64,000 bases of DNA, from NCBI RefSeq assembly GCF_003709565.1, contig NZ_QNRC01000005.1, forward strand, positions 1 to 64,000, in the 5' to 3' direction. The position numbers and the translations under genes are program-made. Positions 7,832 through 16,268 of the stretch are shown piece after piece. The notes under the pieces are model-generated. The model searched no databases, was not told the DNA's origin, and saw only the letters and a program-made list of their open reading frames with translations. Source of the stretch: Paracoccus sigandri (GTDB taxonomy: Bacteria; Pseudomonadota; Alphaproteobacteria; Rhodobacterales; Rhodobacteraceae). How positions within the stretch are numbered: the first letter of the stretch is position 1; each line of letters starts with the position of its first letter.

Positions 7832-8338
7832 ATGCCGCGCGCGGCCATCGCCTTCGTGCGCATCGTCGAGGCGGTGAACCTACGGATCGGCCGCATCGCG
7901 ATGTATCTGATCTTCGTGCTGGCGGGCGTGCTGATGTGGTCGGTCATCGCCAAGGCCTTCTTCCGCCCCGCCCTGTGGACGCAGGAAATGGCGCAGTTCA
8001 CCATGGTCGCCTATTTCGTGCTGGGCGGGGCCTATTCGCTGATGCTGGGGGCGAATGTGCGGATGGACCTGCTTTACGGGCGGCTGTCCCCGAAGAAGCA
8101 GGCCGCCCTCGATTGCGTGACCGTCTTCGCGCTGATCTTCTTCCTGGCCGTCATGCTGTGGGGCGGGATCGAAAGCACGATCTATGCCTTCGAGATCAAC
8201 GAACGCTCGCGGACCGTCTGGCGGCCCTACATGGCGCCGATCAAGATCGTGATCTGCGTCGGCATCTTCCTGATGCTGCTGCAGAGCATCGCCTTCCTGA
8301 TCCGCGACATCGCCACCCTGCGCGGAGAGCGGATCTGA
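7832..8338 (+). CDS. TRAP transporter small permease (DctQ-type)
   Basis: 168 residues with four hydrophobic segments, the DctQ topology. The first is at about 24-42 (IAMYLIFVLAGVLMWSVIAK), then segments around ALWTQEMAQFTMVAYFVLGG, a helix at VTVFALIFFLAVMLWGG and a last one at KIVICVGIFLMLLQSIAFL. WTQEMAQF matches the conserved W-x-E-E/D-x-A-R/Q signature of the family. ATG 7832 has GAGG upstream and gives a normal N-terminus. Its TGA overlaps the start of the large permease (TGATG), so the two are translationally coupled. Confidence 0.88.
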   Translation: MPRAAIAFVRIVEAVNLRIGRIAMYLIFVLAGVLMWSVIAKAFFRPALWTQEMAQFTMVAYFVLGGAYSLMLGANVRMDLLYGRLSPKKQAALDCVTVFALIFFLAVMLWGGIESTIYAFEINERSRTVWRPYMAPIKIVICVGIFLMLLQSIAFLIRDIATLRGERI

Positions 8339-9666
8339 TGTCCTACGAGATGATCGCGATCACCATGTTCCTGGGCATGATGGCGATGCTGCTGACCGGG
8401 CAGCGCGTCTTCGCCGGGATCGGCTTCGTGGCGGTGGTGGCGGCGATCGCGCTGTGGGGCGACCGGGGCGGGCACGACATCGCCTTCACCAGCACCATCA
8501 AGCTGATGAACTGGTATCCGATGCTGACCCTGCCGATGTTCGTCTGGATGGGCTTCGTGATGTCGGAGACCCGGCTGGCGGACGACCTCTATCGGATGTT
8601 CCACGTCTGGTTCGGCCCGGTCCCCGGCGGGCTGGCCATCGGGACGATCCTGCTGATGGTGCTGGTCTCGGCGATGAACGGGCTGTCGGTGGCGGGGCTA
8701 GCCATCGGCGCGACCATCGCCCTGCCGGAACTGCTGAAGCGCGGCTATGACAAGCGCATGGTGACGGGGATCATCCAGGGGGGATCCTCGCTGGGGATCC
8801 TGGTGCCGCCCTCGATCGTGCTGGTGCTTTACGCGATGATCGCGCGCCAGCCGGTCGGGCAGCTGTGGCTGGCGGGCATCCTTCCGGGGCTGCTGATGGC
8901 CGGGCTGTTCCTGCTCTATGTCGTGATCCGCTGCGGGCTGAACCCCGGCCTGGGCCCGGCGCTGTCGCGCGAGGAACTGGCGGGCATCACCTGGGGCGAA
9001 AGGATCCGCCTGCTGCGGGCGGGCATCCTGCCGGTGGTGATCTTCGCCTCGATGATGGGGCCCTTCGTGATGGGCTATGTCAGCCTTGTCGAGGCCTCGG
9101 TCATCGGCGCCACCATCGCCACGCTGGTGGCGGTGCTGAAGCGCCGCCTGACGCGCGCGGTCTGGGAGAAATGCTGTGTCAGCACGCTTGGCGTGTCCTG
9201 CATGTTCATGTGGATCCTGCTGGCGGCGCTGGCCTTCGGCGCGGTCTTCGACGGGCTGGGCGCGGTGCGCGCCATCGAGGGCTTCTTCCTGGAGGACCTG
9301 GGCCTGACGCCCTGGCAGATCATCATCCTGATGCAGGTGTCCTTCCTGCTGCTGGGGATGTTCCTCGACGACACCGCCATGCTGGTGATCGTCGCGCCGC
9401 TTTACATCCCGCTGGTCAGGGCGCTGGAATTCGACCTGATCTGGTACGGCATCCTCTATACCATCACCTGCCAGATCGCCTATATCACGCCCCCCTTCGG
9501 CTATAACCTGTTCCTGATGCGCGCCATGGCGCCCGACCAGGTGTCGCTGACCGACATCTACCGCTCGATCGTGCCGATCGTGGGGATCATGCTGCTGACG
9601 CTGGTCATCATCATGGCCTTCCCGCAGATCGCGCTCTGGCTGCCCAATCAGGTTTACGGACGATGA
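8338..9666 (+). CDS. TRAP transporter large permease (DctM-type)
   Basis: 442 residues and about twelve hydrophobic segments, as in DctM proteins that form the ion-coupled transport path. Family signatures include GLSVAGLAIGATIALPELLKR (first repeat), IIQGGSSLGILVPPSIVLVL and the C-terminal half-repeat with MFLDDTAMLVIVAPLYIPL and IAYITPPFGYNLFLMR. ATG overlaps the stop of the small permease. It works with the small permease and the periplasmic binding protein encoded 58 bp downstream. Confidence 0.92.
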   Translation: MSYEMIAITMFLGMMAMLLTGQRVFAGIGFVAVVAAIALWGDRGGHDIAFTSTIKLMNWYPMLTLPMFVWMGFVMSETRLADDLYRMFHVWFGPVPGGLAIGTILLMVLVSAMNGLSVAGLAIGATIALPELLKRGYDKRMVTGIIQGGSSLGILVPPSIVLVLYAMIARQPVGQLWLAGILPGLLMAGLFLLYVVIRCGLNPGLGPALSREELAGITWGERIRLLRAGILPVVIFASMMGPFVMGYVSLVEASVIGATIATLVAVLKRRLTRAVWEKCCVSTLGVSCMFMWILLAALAFGAVFDGLGAVRAIEGFFLEDLGLTPWQIIILMQVSFLLLGMFLDDTAMLVIVAPLYIPLVRALEFDLIWYGILYTITCQIAYITPPFGYNLFLMRAMAPDQVSLTDIYRSIVPIVGIMLLTLVIIMAFPQIALWLPNQVYGR

Positions 9667-9675
9667 CAACCACAA

Positions 9676-9695
9676 GGGGCGGCGCGAACCGCCCC
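9676..9695 (+). other. Intercistronic hairpin between TRAP permease and binding protein
   Basis: ggggcgg-cgcgaa-ccgcccc, a perfect 7-bp stem, lies in the 58-bp gap. There is no following T-run, so full termination is unlikely. It could protect mRNA ends so that the binding protein is made in excess over the permeases. Confidence 0.5.
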
Positions 9696-9724
9696 CGCCA
9701 CTCACGCCAACAGAGGTAAACGCA

Positions 9725-10765
9725 ATGACCACGACCAGACGGAAATTCCTGTCCACCGGCGCCATTGCCGCAGGCGCCGCCACGCTTGCCGCCCCCGCCG
9801 TCCATGCGCAATCGCCGATCCGGTGGCGGATGCAGACCTATGCCGGCGCGGCACTGGGCGAACATGTCTGCAAGCCGGCCATCGACAATTTCAACCGCAT
9901 CGCCGCCGGGCAGATGGAGATCGAGCTTTACTATGCCGACCAGCTCGTCCCCACGTCCGAGCTGTTCCGCGCCATGCAGTCCGGCACCATCGACGCGGTG
10001 CAATCGGACGACGATTCGATGCAGTCGCCGACCGAGGTGACGGTCTTCGGCGGCTATTTCCCCTTCGCCAGCCGCTACAGCCTGGACGTGCCGGTGCTGT
10101 TCAACCAATACGGGCTGAAGGAGATCTGGGAACAGGAATACGCCGCCGTCGGCGTCCAGCACATCTCGGCCGGGGCCTGGGATCCCTGCCATTTCGCCAC
10201 CAAGGACCCGATCAACAGCCTTGCCGACCTTGAAGGCAAGCGCGTCTTCACCTTCCCGACCGCCGGCCGGTTCCTTGCGCAGTTCGGCGTGGTGCCGATG
10301 CAGCTGCCCTGGGAGGACATCCAGGTCGCCCTGCAGACCGGAGAGCTGGACGGCATCGCCTGGTGCGGCATCACCGAGGACTACACGGTGGGCTGGGCCG
10401 ACGTGACGCAATATTTCCTGACCAACAACCTCTCGGGCGCCTGGATCGGCCATTTCTTCGCCAATGCCGACCGTTGGGCCGAGGTGCCCGACAACCTGAA
10501 GCTGCTGATGCAGGTCTGTTTCGAGCAGTCGCATTACTATCGCCAGTGGTGGTATTGGGGCGGCGAGGCGGACCTGCGGGTGAACGGGCCGAAGCTGGAG
10601 CTGACATCGATCCCCGACGCGGAATGGGCGACGGTCGAGGAAAAGGCCCGCGAATTCTGGGACGAGATCGCGGCGGAATCCGAGGTCAAGGCCAAGGTCG
10701 TGGAAATCTTCAAGCAATACAACGACGTGATGTCGAAGGCCGGGCGCCCCTATCGCTATGGCTGA
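9725..10765 (+). CDS. TRAP transporter substrate-binding protein (DctP-type)
   Basis: 346 residues. A twin-arginine-like start (TTRRKFLSTG) and an Ala-rich segment ending VHAQ mark an exported protein that probably uses Tat. The DctP fold shows in FNRIAAGQMEIELYYADQLV, LFRAMQSGTIDAVQS and LPWEDIQVALQTGELDGIAW. In most DctP proteins an Arg at the KGLKIR position grips a substrate carboxylate; the matching place here reads LEGKRVFTFPTAGRF, apparently with Phe. This hints at a ligand other than a simple carboxylate. AGAGGTAAA precedes ATG. Substrate inferred from neighbours to be an amine or amino alcohol. Confidence 0.88.
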   Translation: MTTTRRKFLSTGAIAAGAATLAAPAVHAQSPIRWRMQTYAGAALGEHVCKPAIDNFNRIAAGQMEIELYYADQLVPTSELFRAMQSGTIDAVQSDDDSMQSPTEVTVFGGYFPFASRYSLDVPVLFNQYGLKEIWEQEYAAVGVQHISAGAWDPCHFATKDPINSLADLEGKRVFTFPTAGRFLAQFGVVPMQLPWEDIQVALQTGELDGIAWCGITEDYTVGWADVTQYFLTNNLSGAWIGHFFANADRWAEVPDNLKLLMQVCFEQSHYYRQWWYWGGEADLRVNGPKLELTSIPDAEWATVEEKAREFWDEIAAESEVKAKVVEIFKQYNDVMSKAGRPYRYG

Positions 10766-10776
10766 CGCCCCCCTGC

Positions 10777-10808
10777 CCCGCCGGGCGGCGCGACCCGCGC
10801 CCGGCGGG
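10777..10808 (+). terminator. Hairpin between transport and catabolic genes
   Basis: cccgccgggcg (10777-10787) pairs perfectly with cgcccggcggg (10798-10808) over a 10-nt loop. CCCTTTCCC follows rather than a T-run. It may partly terminate or stabilise the transporter transcript ahead of the ligase gene at 10841. Confidence 0.5.
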
Positions 10809-10840
10809 ACGCGCCCTTTCCCTGAACGGACAAGCTTCAC

Positions 10841-12208
10841 ATGCCCGCAAACCTGACGCTCCAGTCGCTGCAAGCCGCCTGTGACGCGGGGGAGATCGAC
10901 ACCGTGCTGGTCGTCGCCCCCGACATGCAGGGCCGCCTGATCGGCAAGCGGTTCCATGCCGCCTTCTTCCTGGATGGCGGATACCGCGAGACCCATTGCT
11001 GCAACTACCTGCTGGCGCTGGACATGGAGATGGCGACCGTGCCCGGCTATCGCAGCGCCGGCTGGGCGCAGGGCTATGGCGATTACGTCATGAAGCCCGA
11101 CCTTGCCACGCTGCGCCGCCTGCCCTGGCTGCCCGGCACGGCGATGGTCATGTGCGATCTCATGGACCACCACACGCACCGGGAAATCGCCGTCTCGCCC
11201 CGCGCGATCCTGAAGCGCCAGGTGGCCCGCGCCCGCGAGATGGGGTTCCAGCCGATGATGGCGACCGAGCTGGAATTCTACCTCTTCGCCAACAGCTACG
11301 AGAGTTTCCGCGACAAGGGCTTCGGCGACCTGATCCCGATCTCGGCCTATAACGAGGATTACCACATCTTCCAGACGACCAAGGAAGAGGACGTGATGCG
11401 CGCCGTCCGCAACGGCCTTCACGGCGCCGGCATCCCGGTCGAGAATTCCAAGGGCGAGGCCGATGCCGGCCAGGCCGAGATCAACTATCGCTATTCCGAC
11501 GCGCTGGACACGGCCGACAACCACACGATCATCAAGCAGGCGGTCAAGGAAATCGCCTGGGCGCGGGGCAAGTCGGTCACCTTCATGGCCAGATACGACC
11601 ACCGCAAGGCGGGCTCGGCCGCGCATGTGCATCAGAGCCTGTGGACGGCGGATGGCAAGCCCGCCTTCCACGACCCCGGCGCGCCCCATGGCATGTCGGC
11701 GCTGATGCGGCATTTCGTGGCCGGGCAGCTTGCGGCCGCGCGCGAGATGACGGTCTTCCTGGCGCCCTATGTGAACAGCTACAAACGCTTTACCGTCGGC
11801 ATGTTCGCCCCCACCAGGCCGGTCTGGTCGATCGACAACCGCACCGCCGGGTTCCGCGTCTGCGGCGCGGATACCAAGGCCGTGCGGGTGGAATGCCGCA
11901 TTCCCGGCTCGGACGCCAATCCCTATCTGGCCTGCGCCGCGCTGCTGGCCGCCGGGCTGGACGGGATCGAGCGCAAGCTGGAGCTGGGACCGGCGCTGGA
12001 GGGCGACATGTATCATGCCGAGGGCCTGCCCGAGATCCCCCGCAACCTGCGGGACGCGGCGGCGCTGCTGCACGGATCGGCGACCCTGCGCAAGGCCTTC
12101 GGCGACGACGTGATCGACCACTATCACCACGCCGCCGAATGGGAGATCGCCGAGACCGACCGCGTGGTCACCGATTTCGAGCTTCAGCGCCTGTTCGAGC
12201 GCTCGTGA
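10841..12208 (+). CDS. Glutamine-synthetase-like gamma-glutamyl-amine ligase
   Basis: 455 residues with the complete GS fold. The N-domain includes VVAPDMQGRLIGKR. Catalytic parts are MATELEFYLF (metal Glu), VENSKGEADAGQAEINYRY (metal Glu pair), AAHVHQSLW (metal His), IDNRTAGFRV (Arg flap) and RVECRIPGSDANPYL. It is not the housekeeping GlnA; it groups by features with PuuA/IpuC/GlnA4-type ligases that join glutamate to an amine using ATP. Placed between an amine-type TRAP transporter and aldehyde and alcohol dehydrogenases, it probably gamma-glutamylates the imported substrate, protecting the reactive aldehyde made later. Substrate not determinable from sequence. Confidence 0.85.
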   Translation: MPANLTLQSLQAACDAGEIDTVLVVAPDMQGRLIGKRFHAAFFLDGGYRETHCCNYLLALDMEMATVPGYRSAGWAQGYGDYVMKPDLATLRRLPWLPGTAMVMCDLMDHHTHREIAVSPRAILKRQVARAREMGFQPMMATELEFYLFANSYESFRDKGFGDLIPISAYNEDYHIFQTTKEEDVMRAVRNGLHGAGIPVENSKGEADAGQAEINYRYSDALDTADNHTIIKQAVKEIAWARGKSVTFMARYDHRKAGSAAHVHQSLWTADGKPAFHDPGAPHGMSALMRHFVAGQLAAAREMTVFLAPYVNSYKRFTVGMFAPTRPVWSIDNRTAGFRVCGADTKAVRVECRIPGSDANPYLACAALLAAGLDGIERKLELGPALEGDMYHAEGLPEIPRNLRDAAALLHGSATLRKAFGDDVIDHYHHAAEWEIAETDRVVTDFELQRLFERS

Positions 12209-12235
12209 CAGCCGGGCCTGGCCCAAGAGGACAAG

Positions 12236-13618
12236 ATGACACCGATCCAGTTGATTTCCCCCGCGGACGGCACGGTCTATGCCGAGCGCATCCCGCTTTC
12301 GCCCGACGCGGCCGGCGCGGCCGTGGACCGCGCGCGCCAGGCGCAGCAGGCCTGGGCCGCCCGCCCGCTGGAGGACCGCATCGCGCTGGTGCGCGCCGGC
12401 GTGGCGCAGCTGACCGCGATGCAGGACCGGATCGCGCGGGACCTGGCCGGGCAGATGGGCCGTCCGATCCGCTTCGGCGCAGGGGAAATGGGCGGCGTCA
12501 ACGCCCGCACCGACTACATGGCGCAGATCGCCGCCGAGACGCTGGCGCCGCAGGTGATCGAGGACAGCGACGCCTTCCGCCGCCTGATCGCGCGCGAGCC
12601 GCTTGGCGTGGTCTTCGTCATCGCGCCCTGGAACTATCCCTACCTGACCGCGATCAACACCATCGTCCCGGCGCTGATCGCGGGCAACAGCGTGGTGCTG
12701 AAACATGCCAGCCAGACCCTGCTGGCGGGCGAGCATCTGGCCGAGGCCTTCCACGCGGCAGGCATCCCCGAAGACGTGTTCCAGAATGTCGTTCTGGACC
12801 ACGCCACGACCGAAGGCCTGATCGCCGCCCGCGCCTTCGATTTCGTCAACTTCACCGGCTCGGTCGCCGGCGGCCGCGCCATCGAGCGCGCGGCGGCGGG
12901 CACCTTCGTGCCGCTGGGGCTGGAACTGGGCGGCAAGGATCCGGGCTATGTCCGCGCCGATGCCGACCTGGAGGCGGCGGTGGACACGCTGATGGACGGG
13001 GCGATGTTCAATTCGGGCCAATGCTGCTGCGGGATCGAGCGGATCTATGTCCATGACAGCCTGTTCGACGCCTTTGTCGAAAGGGCGGTGGCCTGGGTCA
13101 ACGCGCTGAAGCTGGGCGATCCGAACGACCCGGAAACGACGCTTGGCCCGATGGCGCATCTCCGCTTCGCGCAGGCGGTGCGCGACCAGATCAGCGATGC
13201 CGTGGCGCAGGGCGCGCGCCCGCTGATCGATCCCGCGAATTTTCCCGCTGATGACGGCGGCGCCTATCTTGCGCCGCAGGTCCTGGTCGATGTCGATCAC
13301 TCGATGCGGGTGATGCGCGAGGAAAGCTTCGGCCCGGTCGTCGGCATCATGAAGGTCGCCTCGGACGACGAGGCTCTCGCGCTGATGAACGACAGCCCCT
13401 ATGGGCTGACCGCCAGCATCTGGACCAGGGACTTCGACAGCGCCGCCCAAATCGGCGCGCGGATCCAGACCGGGACCGTGTTCATGAACCGCGCCGACTA
13501 CCTCGACCCGGCGCTGTGCTGGACGGGCTGCAAGGATACCGGCCGGGGCGGGTCGCTGTCCTGGCTGGGATACCTCGCCGTCACCCGCCCGAAATCCTAT
13601 CATCTGAAGAAGGTGTGA
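12236..13618 (+). CDS. Aldehyde dehydrogenase (NAD(P)+), gamma-glutamyl pathway candidate
   Basis: 460 residues. Catalytic Cys263 lies in FNSGQCCCGIERIYV and the general base Glu230 in GLELGGKDPGYV. The oxyanion and cofactor region VIAPWNYPYLTAINTIVPAL and the Rossmann motif FTGSVAGGRAI are intact, as is the C-terminal EESFGPVVGIM. ATG follows AAGAGGACAAG. It starts 27 bp after the ligase and ends 1 bp before the iron alcohol dehydrogenase, so the three form one unit. The likely role is oxidation of a gamma-glutamyl-amino-aldehyde to the acid, by analogy with the PuuC and ethanolamine gamma-glutamylation routes (inference). Confidence 0.88.
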   Translation: MTPIQLISPADGTVYAERIPLSPDAAGAAVDRARQAQQAWAARPLEDRIALVRAGVAQLTAMQDRIARDLAGQMGRPIRFGAGEMGGVNARTDYMAQIAAETLAPQVIEDSDAFRRLIAREPLGVVFVIAPWNYPYLTAINTIVPALIAGNSVVLKHASQTLLAGEHLAEAFHAAGIPEDVFQNVVLDHATTEGLIAARAFDFVNFTGSVAGGRAIERAAAGTFVPLGLELGGKDPGYVRADADLEAAVDTLMDGAMFNSGQCCCGIERIYVHDSLFDAFVERAVAWVNALKLGDPNDPETTLGPMAHLRFAQAVRDQISDAVAQGARPLIDPANFPADDGGAYLAPQVLVDVDHSMRVMREESFGPVVGIMKVASDDEALALMNDSPYGLTASIWTRDFDSAAQIGARIQTGTVFMNRADYLDPALCWTGCKDTGRGGSLSWLGYLAVTRPKSYHLKKV

Positions 13619-13619
13619 C

Positions 13620-14789
13620 ATGTCGCCAGATACTCACGGCGTTCCCGACCGCAACTGGTCCTATCCGACCGCCATCAGGTTCGGCACCGGCCGGATCGCG
13701 GAACTGGCCGAACAGGCGCGCGCGGCGGGGCTGGAAAATCCGCTGCTGGTGACCGACAGGGCGCTGGCCGGCCTGCCGATCACGGCCGCCGCGCTCAAGG
13801 TGCTGGACGCTGCCGGGCTTGGCCGCGCGATATTTTCCGACGTGGACCCGAACCCCGACGAGACGAACCTGGCCGATGGCATCGCCGCCTACAGGGCGGG
13901 CGGCCATGACGGGGTGATCTGCTTCGGCGGCGGCTCGGCGCTGGACCTGGGCAAGATGATCGCGCTGATGGCCCATCAGCGCGTCGATCTGTCGGTCTGG
14001 GACCTGGAGGACGTGGACGACTGGTGGACCCGCGCCGATGCCGACCGGATCGCGCCGATCATCGCCGTGCCGACCACCGCCGGCACCGGCTCCGAGGTCG
14101 GCCGCGCCGGGGTCCTGACCAATTCCGCCAGCCACAAGAAGAAGATCATCTTCCATCCCAAGCTGATGCCCGCGGTGACGATCTGCGACCCGGCGCTGAC
14201 CGTGGGGATGCCGGCTTTCGTCACCGCCGGCACCGGCATGGACGCGCTGGCCCATTGCCTCGAGGCCTACTGCTCGCCCCATTACCACCCGATGTCGCAG
14301 GGCATCGCGCTGGAGGGAATGCGGCTGGTGCTGGAAAACCTGCCGGTGGTCTATCGCGATCCCGACAACCTGCCGGCCCGCGCCCATATGATGAGCGCGG
14401 CGGCGATGGGCGCGGTCGCCTTCCAGAAGGGGCTGGGCGCGATCCATGCGCTGTCCCATCCGGTCGGCGCGGTCTATGGCACCCATCACGGCACCACCAA
14501 TGCCGTGGTGATGCCGATGGTGCTGGACTTCAACCGCCCCGCCATCGAGGACCGCATCGCGCGGGCCGCCGCCTATCTGGGCATCGACGGCGGCTTCGAC
14601 GGCTTTCGCGCGCGGATCATGGAACTGCGCGCCGAACTGGCGATCCCGGAAAACCTCTCGGCCCTGGGGGTCGAACCCGACCGCCTGGACGAATTGACCG
14701 ATATGGCGCTGGAGGACCCGTCCTGCGGCGGCAACCCGGTCCCGATGACGCGGGAAAACACCCGCGCCCTGTTCCAGGCCTGCCTCTAG
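13620..14789 (+). CDS. Iron-containing alcohol dehydrogenase
   Basis: 389 residues of the group III (Fe-ADH) family. NAD-binding motif GGGSALDLGKM lies at about residues 101-111. Family stretches include VPTTAGTGSEVGRAGVLT and the metal-binding GMDALAHCLEAYCSP, FQKGLGAIHALSHPVGAVYG and THHGTTNAVVMP, with the Asp and three His in the usual places. ATG 13620 comes one base after the aldehyde dehydrogenase stop. Its presence suggests that the imported substrate carries an alcohol group (amino alcohol) that is oxidised before the aldehyde dehydrogenase step. Alternatively it could reduce an aldehyde by-product. Confidence 0.9.
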   Translation: MSPDTHGVPDRNWSYPTAIRFGTGRIAELAEQARAAGLENPLLVTDRALAGLPITAAALKVLDAAGLGRAIFSDVDPNPDETNLADGIAAYRAGGHDGVICFGGGSALDLGKMIALMAHQRVDLSVWDLEDVDDWWTRADADRIAPIIAVPTTAGTGSEVGRAGVLTNSASHKKKIIFHPKLMPAVTICDPALTVGMPAFVTAGTGMDALAHCLEAYCSPHYHPMSQGIALEGMRLVLENLPVVYRDPDNLPARAHMMSAAAMGAVAFQKGLGAIHALSHPVGAVYGTHHGTTNAVVMPMVLDFNRPAIEDRIARAAAYLGIDGGFDGFRARIMELRAELAIPENLSALGVEPDRLDELTDMALEDPSCGGNPVPMTRENTRALFQACL

Positions 14790-14806
14790 GCACCTGCTCC
14801 CGCCCC

Positions 14807-15700
14807 CTAGCCCAGCCGCGCGGGCAGCACCCAGCCCTTCAGCAGCTCGGTCGCGGGCATCGGCTTCCGGCCGGCCCGCTGCGCCTGGGTGATCTCGACC
14901 GCGCCCGTGCCGCAGGCCACGGTGAAATCCCGCAGGACCTGCCCCGGCGCGCCATGGCCTTCCGCCAGGCGGCAGCGCAGCAGCTTCACCCGCTCGCCCT
15001 CGATCTCGCACCAGGCGCCGGGAAAGGGCGACAGGCCGCGGATCTGCCGGTCGATCTCGGCGGCCGGCCGGGTCCAGTCGATCCGCGCCTCGGCCTTGTC
15101 GATCTTCGCCGCATAGCTGACGCCCTCGGCCGGCTGCACCCGCGCGGGCATCGGCAGCGCCGCCAGCACCTCGGCGATCAGCGCGGCCCCCATCCCGGCC
15201 AGGCGGTCATGCAGGTCGGCCGTGGTCTCCTCGGGTCCGATCGGGGTGCGCCGCTCGGCCAGGACCGGGCCGGTATCCAGCCCCGCCTCCATCTGCATGA
15301 TCGCCACGCCGGTCTCGGCGTCGCCCGCCATCACCGCCCGGTGGATCGGCGCCGCCCCCCGCCAGCGCGGCAGAAGCGAGGCATGGATGTTCAGGCAACC
15401 GAAGCGCGGCGCCTCCAGCACCGGCTGCGGCAGGATCAGCCCATAGGCCACGACCACCGCCACATCCGCCCCGAAGCCCGCGAATTCCGCCTGCGCCCCG
15501 GCATCGCGCAACCGCGCCGGCACCCGCACCGGCAGGCCCAGTTCCTCGGCCGCGGCCTGCACCGGCGAGGGGCGCGGCCTCTGCCCCCGCCCCGCCGCCC
15601 GCGGCGGCTGCGAATAGACCGCCACGACCTCATGCGCCGCCGCGACGGCCCGCAGCGCCGGCACCGAGAATTCCGGCGTTCCCATGAAAATCACCCGCAT
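14807..15700 (-). CDS. fmt: Methionyl-tRNA formyltransferase
   Basis: 297 residues, the normal size. It transfers the formyl group from 10-formyl-THF to Met-tRNA(fMet). Seen are [12 protein letters not shown] at the start, the catalytic [19 protein letters not shown] (Asn and His), [20 protein letters not shown] with the key Asp, and the C-terminal OB domain beginning near [17 protein letters not shown]. It lies next to three deformylase-like genes on the same strand, the usual def-fmt pairing. It is convergent with the iron alcohol dehydrogenase (17-bp gap), marking the return to core genes. Confidence 0.97.
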   Translation of the reverse strand: MRVIFMGTPEFSVPALRAVAAAHEVVAVYSQPPRAAGRGQRPRPSPVQAAAEELGLPVRVPARLRDAGAQAEFAGFGADVAVVVAYGLILPQPVLEAPRFGCLNIHASLLPRWRGAAPIHRAVMAGDAETGVAIMQMEAGLDTGPVLAERRTPIGPEETTADLHDRLAGMGAALIAEVLAALPMPARVQPAEGVSYAAKIDKAEARIDWTRPAAEIDRQIRGLSPFPGAWCEIEGERVKLLRCRLAEGHGAPGQVLRDFTVACGTGAVEITQAQRAGRKPMPATELLKGWVLPARLG

Positions 15701-15724
15701 GCGCAGCCCCTTTCGCCTTGGTCC

Positions 15725-15763
15725 AAATATCCCACGGGGGTCCGGGGGTGTGAAACCCCCGGC
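15725..15763. repeat. Hairpin repeat copy 1 (aaatat...ccggggg...cccccgg)
   Basis: Shares the sequence aaata-ccc-cgggggtccggggg-N-cccccgg with copy 2 at 26377-26414. The hairpin is ccgggggt (15742-15749), loop gtgaa, acccccgg (15755-15762). Compared with copy 2 the closing pair is T-A here and C-G there, a compensatory change that keeps the stem. It sits just upstream of fmt. Confidence 0.75.
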
Positions 15764-15767
15764 GCTC

Positions 15768-16268
15768 TCACCGCCGCGCCAGCTTGGCCGATTTCGCGAC
15801 CAGCATCCTGCGCTTCAGCGGCGTCAGGTGATCGACATACAGACGCCCCTCCAGATGGTCGATCTGGTGCTGCACGCTGGTCGCCCACAGCCCGACGAAA
15901 TCGCGCTCCTCGACCTCGCCCGCCTCGTTCAGGAACCGCACCGTCACCGCGCGCGGCCGCCGGATCCGGGCCGAGACGCCGGGCAGGTTGGGGCTGGCCT
16001 CCTCATGCTCGCGGAACTGGACGCTGGCATGCAGCACTTCGGGATTGGCCATCCGCACCGCCTGGCCGCGCCTTTCCGAGGCATCGACCACCGCCAGCCG
16101 CAGCGCGATGCCGATCTGCGGCGCGGCCAGGCCGACGCCGGGCATCGCCTCCATCGTGTCCACCATGTCGTCCCAGATCATCCGCACCGTCTCGGTCACC
16201 GCCTCGACCGGGGCGGCGGGCAGGTGCAGGCGGCGGTCGGCATAGGCCAGGAAGGGACGGGTGCTCAT
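15768..16268 (-). CDS. Peptide deformylase-like protein, probably inactive
   Basis: 166 residues from ATG 16268. Motif 1 [10 protein letters not shown] is intact. Motif 2, normally EGCLS with the metal Cys, reads EEASPNLPG, so the Cys is lost. Motif 3, normally HEIDH with the catalytic Glu, reads QHQIDHLEG, so Glu is Gln; both metal His remain. With the metal Cys and the base both missing, hydrolysis is unlikely. It may be a regulatory or RNA/peptide-binding paralogue. It overlaps the neighbouring paralogue by 4 bp, so it is co-translated with the deformylases and fmt. Confidence 0.88.
   Translation of the reverse strand: MSTRPFLAYADRRLHLPAAPVEAVTETVRMIWDDMVDTMEAMPGVGLAAPQIGIALRLAVVDASERRGQAVRMANPEVLHASVQFREHEEASPNLPGVSARIRRPRAVTVRFLNEAGEVEERDFVGLWATSVQHQIDHLEGRLYVDHLTPLKRRMLVAKSAKLARR

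Noticed and set aside
9611..13621. Minus-strand open frame of over 1300 codons opposite the TRAP/ligase/ALDH genes
   Set aside because: It is a GC-bias shadow: rich in Arg, Gly, His and Ala, with no domain, while the plus strand carries well-recognised genes throughout.
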